From Spirochaetota bacterium (GTDB lineage: Bacteria > Spirochaetota > B62-G9): 6,040 bases of DNA. Under the pieces are notes generated by a model. That model searched no databases, was not told where the DNA came from, and worked only from the letters and a program-made list of their open reading frames with translations. Every line of letters starts with the position of its first letter. The stretch's first letter is position 1. The DNA lies in assembly GCA_026990615.1 (NCBI GenBank), contig JALXDB010000023.1:3166-9205 (forward strand). The letters are read 5' to 3'. Shown here in pieces: positions 1 through 6,021 of the stretch. Position numbers and translations under genes: made by a program.

Positions 1-777
1 GTAGAACTCCAGGGCCGCAATTCCTTCGGGCGAGTTCAGGATTCCCTTTACCCTGTAGGTTTTATAATCGCCAAGATCAGCGCCCCATGCCCAGAGTACG
101 TTTTCCACGCCCATAGTAATGGCATCATAATCCTTCTGGGTGTAGATTGCACAACCATAAAAGTTCTCATCAGGTCTGTAGAAAAATTCCGCTATGTCTC
201 TAAGCTGGTCCCATGTTTCCGGTACTTTCAGCTCGTATCCATACTTTGCCTTGAAAGCAGCCTTTTCCTTTGGATCCTCAAATTTATCCTTTCTGTATGC
301 CCAGCCATCTGCATCACCTTCAAGAGGCACCGCCCAGTATCTTCCGCTACCCTTCGGATACTCCGCATAGGCAACTATGGTAGCAGGAAGCATTGTTTTA
401 TCAACATTGTACTTCTTGATAAAATCGGTCAGTTCTACGTAGTGTCCCTGGGTTGCACCTCTACCGAGCCACTGGGAATCACCAACGACGATATCGTACG
501 CATCCCCGTGTGCAGCGAGCTCATTAAATGTTTTCGTCTGAAAATCACTCCATGGTGTCGTTTCAACATTAACCTGAACACCCGTCTCTTTGGTGTAGAT
601 GTTGCAGAGTTCCTGCAGGTAGTTCGCGGGGTCCCACTCAGCCCAGAATATTACAAGTGGCCCCTTTGCTTTTGCTTTGCCTCCTTCTTCTTTGCTACCA
701 CCGGCGTAGAAAACCATAAAAGCTGCGGCAAGAATCATAATAGGCAGTACAATCATCAGGATTTTCTTTTTTTTCAT
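1..777 (-). CDS. ABC transporter extracellular solute-binding protein (family 1, probably sugar), 3' end outside window
   Basis: Only the first 259 codons are present; the frame runs open to the left edge, so the C-terminal part is missing. The ATG at 777-775 is preceded by a strong ribosome binding site, AGGAGG, six bases upstream. Residues 1-5 are MKKKK, followed by a hydrophobic stretch (about 6-24) and then FYAGGSKEEGG, an export signal with no lipobox cysteine, so cleavage after YA by signal peptidase I is likely. The mature part shows family-1 binding-protein features: a first strand LVIFWAEWD (41-49), DIVVGDSQWL (95-104), GRYWAVPLEGDADGWAYRKD (145-164) and PETWDQLRDIAEFF (186-199). Family knowledge says such proteins deliver sugars or oligosaccharides to an ABC permease; the actual ligand cannot be read from the sequence. 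It lies 56 bp after the regulator gene on the same strand, probably in one transcript. Confidence 0.9.
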   Translation of the reverse strand, partial: MKKKKILMIVLPIMILAAAFMVFYAGGSKEEGGKAKAKGPLVIFWAEWDPANYLQELCNIYTKETGVQVNVETTPWSDFQTKTFNELAAHGDAYDIVVGDSQWLGRGATQGHYVELTDFIKKYNVDKTMLPATIVAYAEYPKGSGRYWAVPLEGDADGWAYRKDKFEDPKEKAAFKAKYGYELKVPETWDQLRDIAEFFYRPDENFYGCAIYTQKDYDAITMGVENVLWAWGADLGDYKTYRVKGILNSPEGIAALEFY

Positions 778-783
778 AATAAA

Positions 784-789
784 CCTCCT
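784..789 (-). promoter_or_regulatory. Strong ribosome binding site of the solute-binding protein gene
   Basis: The minus strand reads AAGGAGG, then TTTATT, then ATG. This near-perfect Shine-Dalgarno sequence, six bases before the ATG, fixes the start of the exported binding protein. It is clearly stronger than the AGAGGG in front of the regulator gene, consistent with a binding protein being made in larger amounts than its regulator from a shared transcript. Confidence 0.85.
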
Positions 790-818
790 TTTTATAATTT
801 TTTATAATGTTATTATCC

Positions 819-834
819 AACCGCAAATGCGGTT
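819..834 (-). repeat. Palindromic hairpin between the regulator and binding-protein genes
   Basis: AACCGCA and TGCGGTT form a perfect 7-bp inverted repeat around two central bases; in RNA, six pairs with a four-base loop are more realistic. The outer bases overlap the TAA stop codon of the regulator gene. No run of T follows on the minus strand (GGATAATAAC follows), so it is not a classical intrinsic terminator. It could be a processing or stabilising hairpin that allows different expression of the two genes, a weak attenuator, or a protein-binding site. The centre is AA rather than CG, so it does not look like a LacI-family operator. A weak promoter-like TTGGAT, 18 bases, TATAAA follows on the minus strand but is not convincing in such AT-rich DNA. 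Confidence 0.5.
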
Positions 835-3134
835 TAATACAAATTTCTGCTGCTGGAAACCTTCTGTTCAATTGCCTTTGACATTTCATCAAGAGCCCTC
901 TCATGGTCCATCTCCCCCATAACAGCTCTTGATATATACCTGCTCATTATGCTGTCGTACTCCTTTTCATCCAGACCAAATCCGATAAGATTATCAAGAG
1001 CATAGGTCCTTTTGCGGCTGTACTTAAAATTATTTTCAGCCAGCTTTAGATAAGGATAAAGGTCCAGCAGTTCCTCGGCCTGTTCTATCATAGATCTGGT
1101 GGTACATCCGCCAAGAACAGTAAACGGCACAGCTATTCTTGAAGATGACGCCCATTTAATAAACCTGTAGCTTTCCTCTATCTTTTCACTGTTACGATTG
1201 ATTCCCAGAGACCACCCTCCAAGAGCAGGGATTCTACCCGGAATACTTGCAACTCCAAACTTCCCAACAACCTCTGAATAGCCCCTGTCCACCAGGTTTC
1301 CCGTATGGTTTACATACATAACCATCATTGCCGCTTTTCCTTTTGCAAATGCGTCAATCTGGTGCCACCACCAGTAACCGATAGAGTTCGGTATTGCGTA
1401 ATCGTAGCTTTTTATATAGTTCTTTAAGGCAACAAGCCCCTGATATGAATTGACCACAACATTTCCGGATTCATCAAACACCTGTCCGCCATAAGCCCAC
1501 AATCTCGGCAAATACTCCACATTTGATGTACTTGCACCCCCAACAGTATTTCCGTACTCAATAGGAGAATCGGGGTTGTACTTTTTAGTAAAAAATTCAG
1601 CAATTGCGTTGTACTCATCCCAGGTTTTAGGAGGGACAAGCTCTATCCCGTACCTCTCCATAAATTGGCGTTGCAGATGAGGGTCGTCAAAAAGGTCCTT
1701 TCGGTAGAACAGTATCTGAACACTAAAATTGAACGGCAGAGCAAAGTAGCGGTCACCGTATTTTGAGTAAAGTTCAGCTATTTCCGGTATGTATCCCTCC
1801 AAAAAAGAAGAATCTTCTTTTACAAAACCTGTAATATCGTAAAGTATTTCCTTGCTGGCCAGATAGGGAATCCATGGAATATCAACCATGAACACATCGG
1901 GTTCTTTTTTACCGATTGAAGAGTTAATCGCATCGTACAGATCGTCATAGTCAAACTGATATATATTAATTTCTCCCTCATTACCGTTATAATCGTTTAA
2001 AAGGGCTATTATAGCCCTCGCGGAAAGATCCTTTAACATATAAACATTCAGGGATTTATTCTTTACAACCAAGTTTTTCGATAAAAGCTTTGATGAAAAA
2101 CTTGATGGAAATTTCCCACCTTTAAGTTCATTTTCAAATGAATTACCACCTACCGACAGGATCACCCTCTTAGGGGTGTATATCTTCACCGATTTTATAT
2201 TATCAAGTAGTAGCTCTCCAGCCTTTTCTCCCAGTTTAAAAGCAGGCCTGAAAACAGCTCCAATACTCTTTGGATTTATCATCTCCAGCCAGTTCTGTTC
2301 GGTGAGACTTATAACATCCACTTCTCTTTTTTTATTTCTGTTTGTAATTTCAACAGCTTCAAAAACTCCATCTGAGAGAATTTCACTCGTTGTGATAATC
2401 ACATCGGGATACCTGTCGTCATCCAGATCGGAAAAAAAATTGGCCATCAATTTAAATGAACAAAACTTATGCAGGCAGGTTTGAAATATGTACAGATTCT
2501 TAAATATTTTACCCGACCTGTGGTAGCACTTATTGAATCCTTCGATAAAATTTCTCTCTGAACTGTAGTTTATTGGACCTGTGAGAATTACTGGCCTTTT
2601 ATAGTTTCTAAGAAGTATCTCATTACAGAGTTTCTCGCCAATCTCTTCATAGTTAAAAGAGATAAAATTACCGTAATCAACAGCGAGCTTTCTATCTATG
2701 GTGACCAGAGGAATATTCCTATCTTTAACGGGTGTAATTGAACCCAGTGGATCCATAGGGTTGCATGTTATTAGCACGATTCCCGCAACTCTCTGACCGA
2801 CCATATTGTACAGAGCTTCTTCCTCTATAGATGCAATTTCATTTGTACTTGTTAAACATATGTTGTACCCGTGAGGGATTAGAATGTTCTGAAGCCCGGT
2901 ATAAATCCTTGAAAAGTACCTGTCGGTCAGAGTTGGAAGAATAACCCCGATAATATTAGATACTCCGAGTTTGAGGTTTCTTGCACTTACCTTGGGCACA
3001 TAGCCAAGCTTTTTAATTGCCCTGTTTACCCTTTCTCTAATCTCAAGGCTTACATTCTTCTTATTGTTGATAACATTTGATACCGTACCTATTGATACCC
3101 CTGCTTCTCTAGCTACATCTCTGATAGATACCAT
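834..3134 (-). CDS. LacI-type transcriptional regulator fused to a family-1 solute-binding domain
   Basis: A 766-residue regulator, more than twice the usual LacI-family length of about 330-350. Residues 3-49 are a LacI helix-turn-helix (IRDVAREAGVSIGTVSNVIN, then RAIKKLGYVP), followed by the hinge ARNLKLG (51-57). Residues about 60-330 match the periplasmic-binding-protein-like sensor and dimerisation domain of LacI/PurR, including IIGVILPTLTDRYFSRIYTG, TIDR (145-148), ERNFIEGF (193-200) and FRPAFKLGEKAGELLL (295-310). After a linker (331-360), residues about 361-755 form a full solute-binding domain like that of ABC sugar transporters: DVFMVDIPWIPYL, DRYFALPFNF, YRKDLFDDP (477-485), TWDEYNAIAEFF (504-515), AFAKGKAAMMVMY and GGWSLGINRNSE. 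There is no signal peptide, so the whole protein should be cytoplasmic. The frame extends nine codons upstream to a TTG, but the ATG at 3134 has AGAGGG six bases upstream and starts at the usual LacI position. Probable role: ligand-dependent repressor of its own gene and the downstream transport genes. The ligand is unknown. Confidence 0.9.
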   Translation of the reverse strand: MVSIRDVAREAGVSIGTVSNVINNKKNVSLEIRERVNRAIKKLGYVPKVSARNLKLGVSNIIGVILPTLTDRYFSRIYTGLQNILIPHGYNICLTSTNEIASIEEEALYNMVGQRVAGIVLITCNPMDPLGSITPVKDRNIPLVTIDRKLAVDYGNFISFNYEEIGEKLCNEILLRNYKRPVILTGPINYSSERNFIEGFNKCYHRSGKIFKNLYIFQTCLHKFCSFKLMANFFSDLDDDRYPDVIITTSEILSDGVFEAVEITNRNKKREVDVISLTEQNWLEMINPKSIGAVFRPAFKLGEKAGELLLDNIKSVKIYTPKRVILSVGGNSFENELKGGKFPSSFSSKLLSKNLVVKNKSLNVYMLKDLSARAIIALLNDYNGNEGEINIYQFDYDDLYDAINSSIGKKEPDVFMVDIPWIPYLASKEILYDITGFVKEDSSFLEGYIPEIAELYSKYGDRYFALPFNFSVQILFYRKDLFDDPHLQRQFMERYGIELVPPKTWDEYNAIAEFFTKKYNPDSPIEYGNTVGGASTSNVEYLPRLWAYGGQVFDESGNVVVNSYQGLVALKNYIKSYDYAIPNSIGYWWWHQIDAFAKGKAAMMVMYVNHTGNLVDRGYSEVVGKFGVASIPGRIPALGGWSLGINRNSEKIEESYRFIKWASSSRIAVPFTVLGGCTTRSMIEQAEELLDLYPYLKLAENNFKYSRKRTYALDNLIGFGLDEKEYDSIMSRYISRAVMGEMDHERALDEMSKAIEQKVSSSRNLY

Positions 3135-3140
3135 AGTTAG

Positions 3141-3146
3141 CCCTCT
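3141..3146 (-). promoter_or_regulatory. Ribosome binding site that fixes the start of the LacI fusion gene
   Basis: The minus strand reads AGAGGG, six bases, ATG. The site lies downstream of the in-frame TTG that would otherwise be the most upstream start, so it supports the ATG at 3134 and a protein beginning MVSIRDVA, as in typical LacI regulators. Confidence 0.7.
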
Positions 3147-3223
3147 ACAAATGATGAGCAAATAATAGGTTGATATTTATCCGTTATAAATAATCTCTGG
3201 GAAGAAAAGCGAATTAAAATACA

Positions 3224-3245
3224 TTAAATAAAACGTTTCATTAAA
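3224..3245. promoter_or_regulatory. Probable LacI-family operator upstream of the LacI fusion gene
   Basis: A 22-bp near-palindrome with perfect core AAACGTTT (3231-3238); 9 of 11 symmetric base pairs match, the exceptions being 3230/3239 and 3226/3243. A central CpG flanked by AAA and TTT is the usual form of LacI/PurR-family operators. The centre lies about 22 bases downstream of the transcription start predicted from the adjacent promoter and 100 bases upstream of the regulator's ATG. A bound repressor there would block early transcription, so autoregulation by the fusion protein is the simplest reading. Another LacI-family protein, such as a catabolite regulator, is an alternative. Confidence 0.65.
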
Positions 3246-3263
3246 CATATTTATCGAACAAGT

Positions 3264-3292
3264 ATTTTATACTGATAGCAGATTCATGTCAA
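3264..3292 (-). promoter_or_regulatory. Sigma-70-type promoter of the LacI fusion gene
   Basis: On the minus strand TTGACA (3292-3287) is a perfect -35 box, followed by a 17-base spacer and TAAAAT (3269-3264) as the -10 box, five of six matching TATAAT. Transcription should begin near 3257, giving a leader of about 120 bases before the ATG at 3134. The palindromic operator lies just inside the transcribed region. The promoter probably serves both the regulator and the downstream binding-protein gene. Confidence 0.75.
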
Positions 3293-3446
3293 TAATTTTT
3301 TCAATATTTCTTTACTTTACCATCCGCAGAACAACAAATTGGGTAAATATGCTCACGTTTTGTAGGTTAATGCAATTATCACAGTATTTAAAGTGGCGGT
3401 ATGTTGCTAATGGACATATAGTCCTACGTCGAGTTTTCAAATTTAA

Positions 3447-3649
3447 TTCATGAGTCCACTCTAAAAAGGCAGAATACTGTCATTTCAAGCATTGATTCAT
3501 AAAGGCGAGAAATCTGTAATTCCTTATATATTAAAGATTTCGTCGCTTCGCTCAAAAGATAAAAAGAATTGTTTCGCTACGCTCACAATTACACTTCACT
3601 ACGTTACGTTCGAAAGGACAAAAACCGGTTTTTAGAGTAAGCTCATTCA
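3447..3649. repeat. Degenerate palindromic repeat element (MITE- or REP-like)
   Basis: About 200 bp bounded by imperfect terminal inverted repeats: TGAG-TCC-ACTCTAAAAA at the left (3451-3467) pairs with TTTTTAGAGT-AAG-CTCA at the right (3629-3645), 14 of 17 positions. Inside, TGTCATTTC (3479-3487) faces GAAAGGACA (3612-3620) with one mismatch, and GCGAGAAATCT (3505-3515) faces AGATTTCGTCGC (3535-3546) imperfectly. TCGCTTCGCTCA (3543-3554) recurs as TCGCTACGCTCA (3574-3585), and a third decayed copy is CGTTACGTTC (3602-3611). A perfect 14-bp palindrome, AAAAACCGGTTTTT, lies at 3620-3633. The TGTCATTTC and CGAGAAATCT motifs with CGCTNCGCTC words resemble small dispersed palindromic repeats seen between genes in many bacteria. 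There is no transposase inside; copies elsewhere in the genome cannot be checked here. Confidence 0.55.
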
Positions 3650-3698
3650 AAAAATAAATAATGTTATGCTTTCAGTATTGTAAAGATGGCGTGTAATT

Positions 3699-3929
3699 TT
3701 AATAATTAAAAACTCGAATTTTTCCCTCTAATTCTAATTGAACTATAGTGGAATTACCCATGTACAGACCTACGCTCAATTCCTTAAAAATTACAGGGTT
3801 AATATTTTCAAATAGATTTAAAAAGGAATAATTTGTCTGGCCCAATCCATTTAAAATATAAAAATGGGAAACTATTATAAAAGCGGCATTAGAATTACAA
3901 CACCAATGGCTTATAACCTTTACAACAAC
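3699..3929 (-). pseudogene. Possible coding remnant with a winged-helix-like C-terminus
   Basis: A frame of 76 codons runs between a TGA (3932-3930) and a TAA (3701-3699) with no ATG except one late in the frame (in LYMGNS). The last part reads protein-like: FLNLFENINPVIFKELS, then STIVQLELEGKIRVF before the stop. The pattern 'leu-rich helix, NPV, ELS, then LELEGKI' is like the small C-terminal winged-helix domain of DprA/Smf proteins, where 'ELELEGLI' type endings are common. This comparison is from memory and short. There is no usable start or ribosome binding site, so at best it is the decayed end of a gene; chance reading in AT-rich DNA is a real alternative. Confidence 0.2.
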
Positions 3930-3943
3930 TCAATAAATCTGAG

Positions 3944-3986
3944 GGAATACAGCAGAATATAAAAAATGGCAAAAATCCTGTATTCC
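3944..3986. repeat. 9-bp inverted repeat downstream of hom
   Basis: GGAATACAG (3944-3952) and CTGTATTCC (3978-3986) are perfect inverted copies separated by 25 AT-rich bases. The structure begins about 75 bases after the hom stop codon on the minus strand. No T-run follows the stem on that strand, so it does not qualify as a standard intrinsic terminator. It may protect the 3' end of the thrH-hom transcript or be a relic of a small repeat. Confidence 0.35.
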
Positions 3987-4062
3987 GTATTATTCTCTTT
4001 CCTGCCTTTTACAGGTCTGGTGCTAAAAATGCGGGCTATAAAATTTCTGCGTTAAAAATTTT

Positions 4063-5358
4063 CTATTCATCTATAACCCGGATAAATTTATTATCTCCCT
4101 TTACTTCTTTCAGATTGACTATCTCCTCAAAAGCCTTTTTAACATTGGCCTCAAGGGCCCTATGTGTAAGCATCACGAGGGGCACGTACTCCCCCTCTTC
4201 TTCAGATTCTTTCTGTATTACAGAGGCTATACTGATATTGTTCTTCCCGAGGATACCGGATATCTTTGAGAGTATGCCGGGTCTGTCGAGGGCATTAAAC
4301 CTGAAATAATACCTGGCCTCGCTTTCATTAAAATCAAGCTGGTGTAGATTGTTGAAAAAGGAGTACGCTTTGGAATTGTACTCGTAATTACTCTTTATCT
4401 TTAATGCTATATCAACAATATTGGCAACAACGGCACTTGATGTTGGTTTGGCTCCTGCCCCCTTGCCGTAATACATCGACTTTCCTAAAAACTCCGAGTA
4501 GACCATAATAGCATTATCCTCCCAGTTTACCGCAGCCAGAGGGGATGAACTGCTTATCAACGCCGGATGAACTCTCACCATAATCCCCGAGTCTTTCTTC
4601 TCTGCTATTGCAAGGAGCTTTAAAACAAATCCAAACTCCATGGAAAATCTTATATCTTTTGGCTCAATACTCTCTATCCCTTCGGTGTATACCCTGTCCA
4701 TATCTACATCTGTATTGAAGGCAAGAGATGCAAGTATTGTTATCTTGTGCTTTGCATCACCTCCTGAAATATCAAGGGTGGGATCAGCCTCAGCGAACCC
4801 CATCTCCTGAGCTGTACGCAGGGCACTCTCAAAATCTATTCCCTCTTTAACCATCTTGGTTAAAATAAAGTTTGTGGTTCCGTTTAGTATCCCGACTATT
4901 TTATAGATGCTATCACCCACAAGAGCTTCTTTCAACGTCCTGATTATCGGGATCCCTCCGCCTACAGATGCTTCACATCCGAGCTCTACCCTATTTTCAA
5001 CAAGCATGGGAAAAATTTCATTTTTAAAACGGGCAAGCAGCGCTTTATTTGCAGTAACAATATGTTTTTTCCTCTCTATTGCCTTCTTAACGAGATCCCT
5101 TGCTACAGCGGTACCTCCAATCAATTCGACCACTATATCTATTTCATCATCCATCACCACATCATCAGAAGAAGTTGTAAAAACTCCATCATCGATGTTA
5201 AGCTCATCCTTTTTCTCAGGATTTAAATCAGAGGCCTTTTTTATGTTGATATCTATACCGGATTTGTTTCTTATTAACTCCCTGTTTTTCATTATTAACC
5301 TGTAGAGTCCACTACCTATCGTTCCCAACCCCAGAATACCGATATTGACTTTTTTCAT
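4063..5358 (-). CDS. hom: Homoserine dehydrogenase with C-terminal ACT domain
   Basis: A 431-residue cytoplasmic enzyme of the aspartate pathway, converting L-aspartate 4-semialdehyde and NAD(P)H to L-homoserine, the branch point for threonine and methionine. The N-terminus has the nucleotide-binding motif GLGTIGSG (10-17). TANKALLA (102-109) contains a conserved lysine (K105). EASVGGGIP (129-137) and GILNGTTNFIL (156-166) are family signatures. GFAEADPTLDISGGDAKHK (187-205) supplies E190, D201 and K205, spaced as the active-site residues of yeast homoserine dehydrogenase. About residues 350-431 form an ACT domain (FNALDRPGILSKISGILGKN), usually the site of threonine feedback inhibition. Length is normal for the one-ACT-domain form; there is no aspartate kinase fusion. 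The ATG at 5358 is the natural start, with a modest purine-rich AGGGGAAG upstream. It follows thrH by 51 bp with no clear promoter between, so the two are probably co-transcribed. Confidence 0.96.
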   Translation of the reverse strand: MKKVNIGILGLGTIGSGLYRLIMKNRELIRNKSGIDINIKKASDLNPEKKDELNIDDGVFTTSSDDVVMDDEIDIVVELIGGTAVARDLVKKAIERKKHIVTANKALLARFKNEIFPMLVENRVELGCEASVGGGIPIIRTLKEALVGDSIYKIVGILNGTTNFILTKMVKEGIDFESALRTAQEMGFAEADPTLDISGGDAKHKITILASLAFNTDVDMDRVYTEGIESIEPKDIRFSMEFGFVLKLLAIAEKKDSGIMVRVHPALISSSSPLAAVNWEDNAIMVYSEFLGKSMYYGKGAGAKPTSSAVVANIVDIALKIKSNYEYNSKAYSFFNNLHQLDFNESEARYYFRFNALDRPGILSKISGILGKNNISIASVIQKESEEEGEYVPLVMLTHRALEANVKKAFEEIVNLKEVKGDNKFIRVIDE

Positions 5359-5409
5359 AGCAAACTTCCCCTGAACTATCTGTAAAAACTTAAAACAAGA
5401 TTTAAAACT

Positions 5410-6021
5410 TTACTTCAATTCCTTTTCAAGAAATGCTTTCAAATCTTCATATTCCGTGAAAACAGAATACTGGGGAAACTCTTTAACCACATTTTCAGGT
5501 GGCCTGAATAAGATCCCAATATCTGCCTCGGCCAGCATTGTTGTATCGTTGTAAGAATCTCCCATAGATATAACCCTGAAATTGAGGGACTTAAAGGCCT
5601 GGGTGGCCTTTCTCTTTCCATCTCTCTGCCTCAAATGATAATCAACTATTGTTCCATCTTCAGAAACCTCAAGCTGATTGCAGAAAAGGGTTGGATAGTT
5701 CAACTTTTCCATTAGGGGCATTGCAAATTCATAGAAAGTATCAGAAAGTATTACCACCTGTGTTACAGACCTCAGCCATTCCAAAAAATCCCTGGCTCCC
5801 GGCAGGGGGTCTATTCTTTTTATCACATCCTGAATATCCTTCAACCTTAGATTATTTTCCTTTAATATCTTTATCCTTCCCTTCATGAGTTTGTCGTAAT
5901 CCGGAACATCCCTTGTCGTAAGTTTCAACTCCTCGATACCGGTCTTCTCCGCAAAAGCAATCCATATTTCCGGCACAAGCACCCCTTCAAGATCTGTTGC
6001 AACAATAGTGGGTTTATCCAT
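5410..6021 (-). CDS. thrH: ThrH, phosphoserine phosphatase / phosphoserine:homoserine phosphotransferase
   Basis: A 203-residue HAD-superfamily protein very like ThrH of Pseudomonas aeruginosa (about 205 residues), sharing blocks such as LEGVLVPEIWIAFAEKTGI, VVILSDTFYEF and GDSYNDTTML. HAD motifs: motif I D10-L-E12 (the nucleophile followed by Glu, as in ThrH rather than the common DxD), motif II S93 in ILSDT, a motif III lysine near K136, and motif IV GDSYND (154-159). In P. aeruginosa the enzyme hydrolyses phosphoserine and can transfer its phosphate to homoserine, yielding O-phosphohomoserine and serine, so it can replace homoserine kinase (ThrB) and SerB. Placement directly before hom, which makes homoserine, supports the transferase role here. 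The ATG at 6021 has TGGAG upstream at good spacing. Only 19 bases remain before the right edge, so its promoter and any upstream genes are not visible. Confidence 0.93.
   Translation of the reverse strand: MDKPTIVATDLEGVLVPEIWIAFAEKTGIEELKLTTRDVPDYDKLMKGRIKILKENNLRLKDIQDVIKRIDPLPGARDFLEWLRSVTQVVILSDTFYEFAMPLMEKLNYPTLFCNQLEVSEDGTIVDYHLRQRDGKRKATQAFKSLNFRVISMGDSYNDTTMLAEADIGILFRPPENVVKEFPQYSVFTEYEDLKAFLEKELK

Larger units (their letters stand above)
3135..4062. other. Long intergenic region without an intact gene
   Basis: These 928 bases separate hom from the regulator gene. The left third holds the regulator's leader (about 120 bases), operator and promoter, listed separately. The leader also carries a 7-bp AT-only inverted repeat, TATTTAT and ATAAATA around CCGTT (3174-3192), of unknown meaning. 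The centre holds a degenerate palindromic repeat element, and the right part a possible coding remnant plus an inverted repeat downstream of hom. I found no tRNA, rRNA or riboswitch signature. The stretch 3293-3446 holds nothing I can identify. Confidence 0.7.

Noticed and set aside
442..807. Plus-strand open frame of 121 codons opposite the solute-binding protein gene.
   Set aside because: It overlaps the signal peptide and mature start of a clear binding-protein gene with a strong ribosome binding site on the other strand and matches no family I know.
2176..2484. Plus-strand open frame of 102 codons opposite the LacI sensor domain.
   Set aside because: It is an antisense shadow of the regulator gene with serine- and phenylalanine-rich low-complexity translation.
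3135..3161. Upstream in-frame TTG as the start of the LacI fusion, adding nine residues (LLIICRGLT).
   Set aside because: The ATG at 3134 gives the normal LacI N-terminus and has AGAGGG at the right spacing; the added residues do not resemble part of a LacI head.
3286..3453. Plus-strand open frame of 55 codons starting at an ATG and ending at TGA (MSIIFSIFLY to VFKFNS).
   Set aside because: It has no good ribosome binding site, its start overlaps the -35 box of the opposite-strand promoter, and its composition resembles AT-rich intergenic sequence. It ends inside the repeat element. I recognise no protein family in it.
3543..3611. Repeated CGCTNCGCTC words as a possible CRISPR array.
   Set aside because: The units are only about 10-12 bases, irregularly spaced and diverging, with no constant repeat-spacer pattern and no cas genes nearby.
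3944..3986. Inverted repeat after hom as an intrinsic terminator.
   Set aside because: The stem is only 9 bp with a 25-base loop and is not followed by a T-run on the minus strand; kept only as a repeat.
4907..5305. Plus-strand open frame of 132 codons opposite hom, rich in serine.
   Set aside because: It lies wholly inside the convincing hom gene on the other strand, and its serine-rich low-complexity composition is what antisense reading of hom codons would give.
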